NCBI GenBank assembly: GCA_028692035.1
Contig: JAQUYD010000014.1
Location: 1-47,236, forward strand
DNA: 47,236 nucleotides
From: Oscillospiraceae bacterium
Lineage (GTDB): Bacteria > Bacillota > Clostridia > Oscillospirales > Ruminococcaceae
Direction: 5' to 3'
Part shown: in pieces, positions 40,773 to 47,236 of the stretch
Numbering within the stretch: position 1 is the first letter of the stretch
Layout of the letters: each line of letters begins with the position of its first letter
Notes under the pieces: generated by a model
Seen by the model: the letters and a program-made list of their open reading frames with translations, nothing else
What the model was told of the DNA's origin: nothing
Database searches by the model: none
Position numbers and translations under genes: made by a program

Positions 40773-41237
40773 ATGGAAGTTTCTTTGATTACCGACCCCG
40801 CACAGAAGGAGGCTATCACCTTAACTGTGATGCACAAACTGCCTTTGTGGTTTTCCCCGCCGGAGGACATCGACCGCAAGGCGAAAATCCATCGGGATTA
40901 CCCGTTTTTCGCCGTGCTCGACGGAACAGAACCGGCGGCCTTTGCGGCTGTAAAAATCCACAACCCTTATACTGCGGACATTTATAATATCGGCGTGTTG
41001 GAACCATATCAGCATCGGGGGCTTGGGCACCAGCTGGTACAGGCGATTCTGGACTGGTGCAGGCAGGAGGGTTTTGTCTTTTTGACGGTGAAAACCTTGG
41101 ATGAATCCGCCAACTACCCTCCTTACGACAGCACCCGAGCTTTTTATCTCCGGGAGGGATTTCTCCCGCTGGAGCTGTTCCCTACCTTTTGGGACGCGGA
41201 CAATCCCTGCTTGTTCCTTGCCCGCACCGTAAAATAA
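40773..41237 (+). CDS. GNAT-family N-acetyltransferase
   Basis: The 154-residue protein has the GNAT acetyl-CoA site IGVLEPYQHRGLGHQLVQAIL (about 73-93) and a C-terminal segment with FYLREGFLPLELF. The substrate is unknown. It is inserted between noc and parA, which are usually adjacent. AAAGGGAGG precedes the ATG. The 190 bases upstream (40583-40772) hold no gene; TATACT near 40735 may be its -10. The stop is followed by the parS hairpin at 41247. Confidence 0.85.
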   Translation: MEVSLITDPAQKEAITLTVMHKLPLWFSPPEDIDRKAKIHRDYPFFAVLDGTEPAAFAAVKIHNPYTADIYNIGVLEPYQHRGLGHQLVQAILDWCRQEGFVFLTVKTLDESANYPPYDSTRAFYLREGFLPLELFPTFWDADNPCLFLARTVK

Positions 41238-41246
41238 CCGTTCTTT

Positions 41247-41276
41247 GGGATGTTTCACGTGAAACATCCCATTTTT
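41247..41276. promoter_or_regulatory. parS site within a 24-bp palindrome, terminator-like
   Basis: The consensus parS TGTTTCACGTGAAACA is at 41251-41266. It is extended by GGGA and TCCC to a perfect 24-bp palindrome (41247-41270), and the plus strand continues ATTTTT. It lies 10 bases after the GNAT stop and 10 bases before the -35 of the parAB promoter. It can therefore act as ParB loading site, as a hairpin terminator for the GNAT gene, and possibly as an operator for parAB. Only the parS role is well founded. Confidence 0.9.
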
Positions 41277-41279
41277 CGG

Positions 41280-41308
41280 TTGAAAGGCTGTTTCGTCGGT
41301 GTTATAAT
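41280..41308 (+). promoter_or_regulatory. Promoter of parA-parB
   Basis: TTGAAA (41280-41285), 17 bases, TATAAT (41303-41308), directly downstream of the parS palindrome. Confidence 0.75.
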
Positions 41309-41365
41309 AATTTTTGACCGCTGTTATGGCGGATTTGTTCCGACAACACATACGGGAGGACTTTT

Positions 41366-42133
41366 ATGGGCAAAATCATTTCGATCGCCAACCAGAAAGG
41401 CGGGGTCGGTAAAACGACCACCACCGTCAATCTCGCCGCCTGGATCGGGGCCAAAGGGAAAAAGGTCCTACTGGTAGATATCGACCCCCAGGGAAACGCC
41501 ACCAGCGGCTTTGGCGTAAACAAACGCAATCTGATGAAATCCTCTTATGATCTTTTGATCGGCGCCGCCAATGCAGAGGAGATCATCCTTTCCACCGAGT
41601 TTGAAAACGTGGACGTCCTTCCTTCCAACATTGCGCTGGCTGGCGCGGAGATCGAGATTGTAGAAATGGACGACCGGACAATGCGGCTAAAAAAAGCGCT
41701 GGCGCCGGTAAAAGCCAGCTACGATTTTATTTTGATCGACTGCCCCCCCTCCTTGGGGCTCATCACCCTCAACGCCTTGGCCGCCAGCGACACGCTGATG
41801 GTGCCGATCCAGTGCGAATATTATGCGCTGGAGGGTTTAAGCCAGCTGGTCGCCACCGTCCGGCAAGTAAAGCGGCTTTACAACCCTACCCTGGATTTGG
41901 AGGGCGTGTTGCTGACCATGTACGACGGCCGCCTAAACCTGACCATGCAGGTTGTGGCAGAAGTCAAAAAATTCTTCCCGCAAAAAGTCTACAAAACGAC
42001 GATTCCCCGGAATGTGCGCCTGTCCGAGGCACCCAGCTACGGGCAACCGGTCCTTTATTTTGACCGCAACTCCAAAGGCTCCACCGCTTATGGCGAGCTT
42101 GCGGAGGAATTTCTCTCCAAAAACCGCGGCTAA
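41366..42133 (+). CDS. parA: Chromosome partitioning ATPase ParA (Soj)
   Basis: ParA/Soj is a deviant Walker ATPase that works with ParB in origin segregation and, in Bacillus, controls DnaA. The 255-residue protein starts [26 protein letters not shown], with the signature Lys and P-loop. [14 protein letters not shown] and [16 protein letters not shown] follow. GGGAGGA precedes the ATG. The stop is 24 bases before parB, and both are under the promoter at 41280. Confidence 0.96.
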   Translation: MGKIISIANQKGGVGKTTTTVNLAAWIGAKGKKVLLVDIDPQGNATSGFGVNKRNLMKSSYDLLIGAANAEEIILSTEFENVDVLPSNIALAGAEIEIVEMDDRTMRLKKALAPVKASYDFILIDCPPSLGLITLNALAASDTLMVPIQCEYYALEGLSQLVATVRQVKRLYNPTLDLEGVLLTMYDGRLNLTMQVVAEVKKFFPQKVYKTTIPRNVRLSEAPSYGQPVLYFDRNSKGSTAYGELAEEFLSKNRG

Positions 42134-42157
42134 TCCCCGCAGAAGGGCGGATCGCTT

Positions 42158-43012
42158 ATGGCATCCAGAAAAGGCGGCCTGGGAAAGGGCCTGGACGCAT
42201 TGTTTATCGATAACACCACCGACAACGGACCGGTGACGCTGCGGATCTCCGAAATTGAGCCCAACCGCGGCCAGCCGAGAAAAGAATTTGACGAATCCGC
42301 ATTGGCAGATCTTGCCGATTCCATCCGGGAGCACGGGGTCATCCAGCCTTTGCTGGTGCGCCCCCTTCCCAGCGGCGGCTACCAGCTGGTAGCCGGCGAG
42401 CGGCGCTGGCGGGCTTCCCGCATGGCGGGCCTTTCCGAGGTGCCGGTGGTCATCCGTGATCTTACCGACAATGAGACCATGGAGCTGGCTCTCATCGAAA
42501 ACCTGCAGCGGCAGGATCTGAACCCCTTGGAGGAAGCGTTGGGCTATCGCTCGCTGATGGAAGAATATCAAATGACCCAGGAGCAGGTGGCCAAGGTCAT
42601 TGGCAAGTCCCGCCCGGCCATCGCCAACAGTTTGCGACTGCTAGCCCTTCCGGACCCGGTGGTGGAGTTGATCCAACGCGGCTCCCTGTCGGCGGGCCAC
42701 GGCCGGGCGCTGCTGGCGCTGGAAGAAGAAGCCGCCATTTTAGAAGCGGCACGGCTGGCGGTGCAAAAACATCTGAGCGTGCGGGAAACCGAAAAACTGG
42801 CCCAGTCTGCCCAAAAACCGGCCCGGCCAGCTCCCAAAAAGGAGCGCGACACCTATTACACCGAGCTAGAACTGGCCCTGACCCAGGTGCTGGGCCGCCA
42901 TGTCCAGATCACCGCCCAAGGGAAAAACCGAAAACTCTCGATCGAGTTTTTCGATAAAGACGATCTTTCCGCGCTGGCCGCCCGGCTGTGTGAAGAGCAA
43001 AAGCCATTGTAG
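42158..43012 (+). CDS. parB: Chromosome partitioning protein ParB (Spo0J)
   Basis: ParB is a CTP-dependent clamp that loads at parS and spreads along the origin region. The 284-residue protein starts MASRKGGLGKGLDALF. It has the CTP boxes VAGERRWRASRMAG and ENLQRQDLNPLEEALGY. The helix-turn-helix is MTQEQVAKVIGKSRPAIANSLRLLALP, whose KSRPAIAN form is typical for parS recognition. A C-terminal dimerisation domain closes it. Two perfect parS sites lie in the window. The next gene starts 13 bases after its stop. Confidence 0.96.
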   Translation: MASRKGGLGKGLDALFIDNTTDNGPVTLRISEIEPNRGQPRKEFDESALADLADSIREHGVIQPLLVRPLPSGGYQLVAGERRWRASRMAGLSEVPVVIRDLTDNETMELALIENLQRQDLNPLEEALGYRSLMEEYQMTQEQVAKVIGKSRPAIANSLRLLALPDPVVELIQRGSLSAGHGRALLALEEEAAILEAARLAVQKHLSVRETEKLAQSAQKPARPAPKKERDTYYTELELALTQVLGRHVQITAQGKNRKLSIEFFDKDDLSALAARLCEEQKPL

Positions 43013-43025
43013 GCAGGAGGTAGGT

Positions 43026-43754
43026 ATGGCATTTTTTGAAGATTCTTTTACCCTGTCCGCTTCCGAGGCGGATTTGCACAGGCGGATGAAACTGTCCGCC
43101 GCCCTGCGGCATATGCAGGATGCGGCCAGCCGCCATCTGGACGCGCTGGGCTACCCTTACGAAAAGCTGATGGCGTCCCACCAGGTCTTTCTGCTTTCCC
43201 GGATGGAAGTCTTGTTTGAAGGTAGCCCCCAGCCGGAACAGCAGGTAACGGTCCGCACCCGGCCCCATCCGCCGAAGGGGGTATTCTTTTTGCGGGAAAC
43301 TCAGCTGACGGCGGATGGCACTGCGCCAATCCTCGGCAAAGCCGCCTGGATTTTGGCCGACTATGAGACTCACCAGGTCCTGCGCCCCTCCTCCTTCGGG
43401 TGGGCCTATCCCTTTGATCCTGTAGATTTTGATAATGCCATCGCCCGGCAGCGCATCCCGGAACCGGCCGATGCGGCGGCGCTTGGCACACGTCCCATCC
43501 GCTACTCGGATCTAGACGGCAACCGCCATGTGAATAACGCCGTGTACGGTGATATGATCTGCGACTTTCTGCCCGCTGTTTGGATGAAAGGCCGCCCCAT
43601 TCGCAAAGCGACGCTTTTATATGAGCACGAAGCGTTTTTAGGCGATGAGCTGCGGATCACCGGCTGCCAGATCGGGCCGGACAGCTGGTACCTTGGCGGA
43701 CATCGAGGCGAAGAACGCTGTTTTGCGGCGGAGGTCGTGTTTGCCCGCCCATAG
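43026..43754 (+). CDS. Acyl-ACP thioesterase (double hotdog, FatA type)
   Basis: This 242-residue enzyme releases fatty acids from acyl-ACP. Two hotdog domains are visible, about 1-135 and 155-240. The second domain has SDLDGNRHVNNAVYGDM, with the Asn and His of the family's active-site region. The ATG at 43026 follows AGGAGG (43015-43020); the frame is open upstream but overlaps parB. It is probably read from the parAB transcript. No terminator with T-run was found before the tRNA promoter. Confidence 0.87.
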   Translation: MAFFEDSFTLSASEADLHRRMKLSAALRHMQDAASRHLDALGYPYEKLMASHQVFLLSRMEVLFEGSPQPEQQVTVRTRPHPPKGVFFLRETQLTADGTAPILGKAAWILADYETHQVLRPSSFGWAYPFDPVDFDNAIARQRIPEPADAAALGTRPIRYSDLDGNRHVNNAVYGDMICDFLPAVWMKGRPIRKATLLYEHEAFLGDELRITGCQIGPDSWYLGGHRGEERCFAAEVVFARP

Positions 43755-43859
43755 GCCCACAAAGATGTGGCGGCGGCTTCCGCCCCCTGCCCTTGCGGAA
43801 CACTTTCTGCTCCGGCAGGCTAGGCCCCGCTCCAATGCGAAAAAAAATCCCGAAAACTG

Positions 43860-43888
43860 TTGACAAACCGCCCCTGATTGGATATAAT
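43860..43888 (+). promoter_or_regulatory. Consensus promoter of the tRNA-Met/tRNA-Glu pair
   Basis: TTGACA (43860-43865), 17 bases, TATAAT (43883-43888): a perfect SigA promoter, as expected for stable RNA. Confidence 0.9.
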
Positions 43889-43920
43889 AATCTTCGCCTG
43901 ATATTAAGCGCAACAAACGT

Positions 43921-43997
43921 GGCGGTATAGCTCAGTTGGCTAGAGCATGCGGTTCATACCCGCAGTGTCGGCGGTTCGAATCCACCTACCGCTACCA
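43921..43997 (+). tRNA. tRNA-Met (anticodon CAT)
   Basis: All arms fold. The acceptor GGCGGTA/TACCGCT has a G1-U72 wobble, as in Bacillus elongator tRNA-Met. The D stem is GCTC/GAGC, and the anticodon stem TGCGG/CCGCA encloses TTCATAC. The T loop is TTCGAAT and CCA is encoded (43995-43997). The T stem GGCGG/CCACC has one C-A mismatch. The anticodon CAT could also belong to a lysidine-modified tRNA-Ile, but the acceptor favours elongator Met. Confidence 0.93.
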
Positions 43998-44033
43998 TGT
44001 GAATTCTCTCCCGTCGGGGATTGAAGATAAATC

Positions 44034-44108
44034 GGCCCGTTGGTCAAGCGGTTAAGACACGGCCCTTTCACGGCTGTAACACGAGTTCGATTCTCGTACG
44101 GGTCACCA
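44034..44108 (+). tRNA. tRNA-Glu (anticodon TTC)
   Basis: The acceptor GGCCCGT pairs with ACGGGTC (one G-U). The anticodon stem CGGCC/GGCTG encloses CTTTCAC, anticodon TTC. The T stem ACGAG/CTCGT is perfect and CCA is encoded (44106-44108). It lies 36 bases after tRNA-Met on one transcript. Confidence 0.96.
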
Positions 44109-44144
44109 AAAGACGAAATCCTTTTGATTTCGTCTTTTTTGTTG
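44108..44144 (+). terminator. Terminator of the tRNA pair
   Basis: AAAAGACGAAATC (44108-44120) pairs perfectly with GATTTCGTCTTTT (44126-44138); a T-run follows. Confidence 0.92.
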
Positions 44145-44212
44145 TTTTGCCGGAAATTCTGGTCGGTTCCCGGGCATACTGTTAAAGAGTTTGCCAAAGG
44201 ACGGGATGATAC

Positions 44213-44899
44213 ATGGAACCATTGATCCAGCTGACCGACATTTCAAAAATCTACGGCTCCGGCGAAGCGCAGATCCATGCGTTGGACCGGGTGACCCTTT
44301 CGATCCAACGGGGAGAATTTGCGGCGATTATCGGCCATTCCGGATCGGGAAAATCGACCCTGATGAATCTTTTAGGCTGTTTAGACTTCCCCACCCAAGG
44401 GGCGTATTTGTTAGACGGAAAGGCCGTGTCCGGGCTGGATGACCGGCGGCTTTCCCGTATCCGCAACCAGCAGATCGGTTTTATTTTTCAAAGCTTCAAC
44501 CTGGTGCCCGGTTTAAGCGCGCAGGAAAATGTGGAACTGCCGCTGCTATACCGGGGCATCCCCCGCGCCCAGCGCAGCGCTCTTGCGGCCCGGGCGTTGG
44601 AGCGGGTAGGGCTGTCCCAACGGACAAGCCACCTGCCAGGGCAGCTTTCCGGCGGGCAGCAACAGCGGGTGGCCATCGCCAGGGCCATCGCCGGCTCGCC
44701 GCCGGTGCTTTTGGCGGACGAACCCACCGGCAACCTGGATTCGTCCGCTGGGCAGCAGATCATGGAGCTGCTTTGCGGCCTGTGGCGGCAGGGCCGCACC
44801 CTGATCCTCATCACCCACGACCCTGTCGTGGCCCAAACGGCGCCGCGGATCATTCGTATCCAGGACGGAAAAATCGTCCGGGACAGCGCGGCCATCTGA
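44213..44899 (+). CDS. ABC transporter ATP-binding protein, MacB/LolD type, without permease
   Basis: The 228-residue ATPase has Walker A IGHSGSGKSTLMNLLG, the Q-loop FIFQSFNLVPGLSAQENV and the signature QLSGGQQQRVAIARA. Walker B is LLADEPTGNLDS and the switch His is in LITHD. The sequence is of the MacB/LolD/FtsE kind that works with FtsX-like permeases. No permease is adjacent: the next gene, 19 bases on, is a cyclophilin lipoprotein. AAAGGA lies before the ATG. The substrate is unknown. Confidence 0.88.
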   Translation: MEPLIQLTDISKIYGSGEAQIHALDRVTLSIQRGEFAAIIGHSGSGKSTLMNLLGCLDFPTQGAYLLDGKAVSGLDDRRLSRIRNQQIGFIFQSFNLVPGLSAQENVELPLLYRGIPRAQRSALAARALERVGLSQRTSHLPGQLSGGQQQRVAIARAIAGSPPVLLADEPTGNLDSSAGQQIMELLCGLWRQGRTLILITHDPVVAQTAPRIIRIQDGKIVRDSAAI

Positions 44900-44918
44900 C
44901 AACAAAGGAGAACCTCAC

Positions 44919-45611
44919 ATGAAAAAAGCCATTTGTTTTCTTTTGATCTCACTGCTTCTGTTCTGCGGCCTGTCCGGCTGCGGGAAAACTCCCTCCGGGC
45001 CGCTGCTGCAGGAATCCTCCCTCCAGGCGGGCGAAGAAATCGCCGTAATGGAAACCTCGCTGGGAACCATCAAGCTGCGCTTTTTTCCTGAGCAGGCTCC
45101 TCTGGCAGTGGAAAATTTTCTCACCCTCGCCAAAGAAGGCTATTATGACGGTGTCACTTTTCACCGGGTCATGGCCGATTTCATGATCCAAGGCGGCGAC
45201 CCCACCGGTACCGGTTCCGGCGGCTACAGCATTTATACCGACGTGGCCGGCAACCGGGGCTATTTTAAAGACGAATGCTCCGACCAGCTTTTTAACTTCC
45301 GAGGCGCGCTGTCCATGGCCAATTCCGGCGCCGATACCAACGGCAGCCAGTTTTTTATTGTCCAGACCCCCAACCTAAAGGATGGGCAAAAAGATTCGAT
45401 GAAAAGCGGCGGCGTGGACGCGCGGGCTATCGCCAAATATGAGGCGGAAGGCGGCACCCCCTGGCTGGATGGTAAGCACACCGTTTTTGGCCAGGTAATC
45501 GAGGGGATGGCTGTCGTGGATGCCATTGCGGCCGTCGCAACCGACGAAAGCGACCGTCCTTTGGAGGATGTGACCATCCTATCTGTAACCGTGGAGACTT
45601 ATGGCGCATAA
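44919..45611 (+). CDS. Cyclophilin-type peptidyl-prolyl isomerase lipoprotein
   Basis: The 230-residue protein has a lipoprotein signal (LLFCGLSGC; Cys21 lipidated) and a cyclophilin domain. Motifs are VENFLTLAKEGYYDGVTFHRVMADFMIQGGDPTGTGSGG and GALSMANSGADTNGSQFFI. It should help proline isomerisation of exported proteins at the outer face of the membrane. It begins 19 bases after the ABC ATPase, so it is probably on the same transcript. A palindrome at 45621 may end it. Confidence 0.92.
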   Translation: MKKAICFLLISLLLFCGLSGCGKTPSGPLLQESSLQAGEEIAVMETSLGTIKLRFFPEQAPLAVENFLTLAKEGYYDGVTFHRVMADFMIQGGDPTGTGSGGYSIYTDVAGNRGYFKDECSDQLFNFRGALSMANSGADTNGSQFFIVQTPNLKDGQKDSMKSGGVDARAIAKYEAEGGTPWLDGKHTVFGQVIEGMAVVDAIAAVATDESDRPLEDVTILSVTVETYGA

Positions 45612-45620
45612 CCATCGCTC

Positions 45621-45657
45621 AACAGGGCGGCGAAGAATGATTCTTCGCCGCCCTGTT
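45621..45657. terminator. 18-bp palindromic hairpin after the cyclophilin gene
   Basis: Bases 45621-45638 and 45640-45657 are exact reverse complements around a single G. There is no long T-run, so it may be a weak terminator or a transcript-end stabiliser. The rest of 45658-45830 shows no gene. Confidence 0.6.
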
Positions 45658-45830
45658 GTATGTCCGCTGCAAAAGCAGCCCAAACCTGTAAAAAAATTTT
45701 TGTGTTCTTCCACGCTTTCAGAACCAATCCCGGATATGGTTCCAAACCCATAGCAAGATTCTGCACGGAGGAGAAAAACGCTATTGCAAAGCTCACAAAA
45801 AACTGGCGTTTCTTTGTCGCTTCTCCATAA

Positions 45831-45859
45831 TTGACAGCTCTTTTTCCCTATAATAAGAT
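45831..45859 (+). promoter_or_regulatory. Promoter of the PfkB-amidohydrolase operon
   Basis: TTGACA (45831-45836), 17 bases, TAAGAT (45854-45859). A TATAAT at 45849-45854 is also visible, but only 12 bases from the -35. Confidence 0.55.
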
Positions 45860-45914
45860 GAAGTTGGTTCCACTTTTCCAAAATTAGGCATCCCGAAAAA
45901 CAGGAGGGAATATG

Positions 45915-46709
45915 ATGAAAATTGCAACCGCCGGTTTTACCTGTGTTGACAACTACGCCAACCTGGATAACCGCCATTACCCTGCAGGCAACGGCTTCGA
46001 CGCGCTGGTCAATCTGGCCAAGATGGGCGTTGAGTGTGCCGTGGTCAGCGCTGTCGGCCCCGACCAATACGGAGAAGAAATGTTCGAAGTGCTCAAAAAA
46101 TACGGGGTGGATTCCTCCCATCTGCATGTGCTACCCGGCGAAACTTCGTTTATGATCATGGAAATGACCGGAAACAACGATCGGGTCCATGTGAAAAACA
46201 TCCCCGGCGTAATGGACAGTTGGGAACTGACCCAAGACGACGTGGATTTCTTAAAAGGCTACGACTATGTCCACACCGAGTTTTCCAAGGTTCTGTACCC
46301 ATACTTAGCCGAGCTACAGGCAGCGGGATGCAAAATCATCTTCGATCTGTCCACCTCTTATGAGCGGCACACCGAAACCGAAACCCTGCTAAAAAACATT
46401 GACTACGCTTTCATGTCCTATCCGCAGCGGGACGAACGCGTCAAAGAGCTGATGAAGAAATACCAGAGCCTGGGCCCCACCCTGGTGGTTGCCACCTTTG
46501 GCGAGGACGGTTCTTTGGTTTATGACGGAAAAGAATTTTACAGTGCGGGGATTGTCCGGGCGGAAAAGGTGGTCAACACCGTCGGCGCGGGGGACTCGTT
46601 CCTGGCGGGCTTTATGCACGGCATTATGACCGGAAAATCCATTCCCGAATGCCAAAAGGAAGGCGCCGCATTGTCTGCCCAAATCGTCGCCATGTTTGAT
46701 CCGTACTAA
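45915..46709 (+). CDS. PfkB-family sugar kinase, fructoselysine-6-kinase (FrlD)-like
   Basis: The 264-residue protein is a ribokinase-fold kinase. It has the N-terminal GFTCVDNY, the sugar-binding GNGFDALVNLAKMG, and the anion-hole/catalytic motif NTVGAGDSFLAGFMHGI, with Asp as base. Overall it resembles FrlD, which phosphorylates fructoselysine from glycated proteins, but the sugar cannot be fixed from sequence. Two ATGs are adjacent; the second (45915) is 7 bases after AGGAGG and is preferred to 45912. The amidohydrolase gene starts 59 bases after the stop. Confidence 0.82.
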   Translation: MKIATAGFTCVDNYANLDNRHYPAGNGFDALVNLAKMGVECAVVSAVGPDQYGEEMFEVLKKYGVDSSHLHVLPGETSFMIMEMTGNNDRVHVKNIPGVMDSWELTQDDVDFLKGYDYVHTEFSKVLYPYLAELQAAGCKIIFDLSTSYERHTETETLLKNIDYAFMSYPQRDERVKELMKKYQSLGPTLVVATFGEDGSLVYDGKEFYSAGIVRAEKVVNTVGAGDSFLAGFMHGIMTGKSIPECQKEGAALSAQIVAMFDPY

Positions 46710-46768
46710 CAGGCAGGCGGGCCATACCTTTCGCTTTGTTTTTGTATTAGGAAGGAGCGATCATACCA

Positions 46769-47236
46769 ATGGTAATTGACGTGCATGTCCATCCCAACGG
46801 CTTTCCCCAAGTCGCGCAGGATCCAGAATCCCGCGCTTTTCGGGACCGGGTATTCCAACGCCGGATAAAAGATGCCCTGTCCGCCCCCATCGCCATGACC
46901 GGCAAACCCTCCGGCGGCAACGGTGGCGGCAACAAAAACTTCGATGTGCTGTTCACCCGGATGGATCACGAGGGCATCGACCGTTTTGTCCTGTTGCCCC
47001 TAGATCTGACCACTCGTTACGGCGGCTGGATCGTTTCCAACGACGAAATCGAGCAGATTGTGGCCGCGGCGCCCGACCGGTTTATCGGCTTTGCCAGCGT
47101 GGATCCCTACCGTCCCGACGCGCTGGAGGTGCTGGATCACGCATTCCGCGATCAAAAGCTGGCAGGGCTCAAACTCAACCCCTCCAAACAAGCCTTCTAC
47201 CCCGCCGATCCCATGATGGATCCCATTTACAAAAAA
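46769..47236 (+). CDS. Amidohydrolase-family protein (amidohydrolase 2), cut by window edge
   Basis: The frame is open for 156 codons to the window end. It starts MVIDVHVHPNGFP, with the HxH metal motif of TIM-barrel amidohydrolases. Further on it has FTRMDHEGIDRFVLLPLD, then PDRFIGFASVDPYRPDAL and LKLNPSKQAFYP. These are typical for the amidohydrolase-2 group (decarboxylases and lactonases). A Gly/Asn-rich insert lies at about 44-56. AAGGAGCGA precedes the ATG. It probably forms an operon with the PfkB kinase; a joint sugar-derivative pathway is inferred only. Confidence 0.8.
   Translation, partial: MVIDVHVHPNGFPQVAQDPESRAFRDRVFQRRIKDALSAPIAMTGKPSGGNGGGNKNFDVLFTRMDHEGIDRFVLLPLDLTTRYGGWIVSNDEIEQIVAAAPDRFIGFASVDPYRPDALEVLDHAFRDQKLAGLKLNPSKQAFYPADPMMDPIYKK

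Noticed and set aside
1-47236. CRISPR arrays, insertion sequences, toxin-antitoxin or other defence systems.
   Set aside because: No regularly spaced repeats, transposase-like proteins or paired toxin/antitoxin genes were seen anywhere in the window.

Overview
The window looks like chromosome of an anaerobic, endospore-forming Firmicute of the Clostridia, most likely an Oscillospiraceae/Ruminococcaceae-type gut bacterium. The basis is the three-gene spoVAC-AD-AE set, gpr, spoIIID and a SpoIIQ-like peptidase, two [FeFe]-hydrogenase-family proteins, AdhE, a glmS ribozyme, strong Gram-positive Shine-Dalgarno sequences with several TTG starts, and a fairly G+C-rich host background. This is inferred from gene content; no 16S rRNA or other marker fixes the taxon.

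Layout. Positions 1-1704 look like the right end of an integrated element: an A+T-richer stretch with the tail of an unknown gene and a primary-type sigma factor, ending in the 3' half of a tRNA-Ser(CGA) that resembles an attachment-site remnant. From about 1720 host-like sequence follows: a thioesterase and aroE-aroK on the minus strand, then acpP, proS and an Rsm22-like methyltransferase. Next is a glmS ribozyme (about 7222-7361) that lies in front of an ACT-domain gene, which in turn precedes glmS. Positions 9788-16341 hold a flavodoxin/ferredoxin protein, GtrA, DUF2752, NAD synthetase, a GGDEF protein and a serine-hydrolase lipoprotein. Positions 16418-22041 form a sporulation island (gpr, spoVAE, spoVAD, spoVAC, spoIIQ-like, spoIIID) interrupted by rpsT and yitT. 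After an SMC-type ATPase and an XRE regulator comes a minus-strand redox operon (31219 down to 24049): adhE, a thioredoxin-like ferredoxin, a PAS-linked sensory hydrogenase, a PP2C/SpoIIE phosphatase and a group B-like hydrogenase. A near-consensus Rex box lies at its promoter. A TetR-adenylate-ligase pair, a LysR regulator and mgsA follow.

Positions 35636-43012 carry the conserved origin-proximal set mnmE-mnmG-rsmG-noc-(GNAT)-parA-parB with two perfect parS sites, one inside mnmG and one within a terminator-like hairpin just upstream of the parAB promoter. An acyl-ACP thioesterase, tRNA-Met, tRNA-Glu, an ABC ATPase, a cyclophilin lipoprotein, a PfkB sugar kinase and a truncated amidohydrolase complete the window.

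The strongest points for a second look are the ribozyme-ACT-glmS arrangement, the Rex-box adhE/hydrogenase/phosphatase operon, the tRNA-Ser attachment scar next to a sigma factor, and the parS site that doubles as a terminator-like hairpin. No wholly new type of system is evident.
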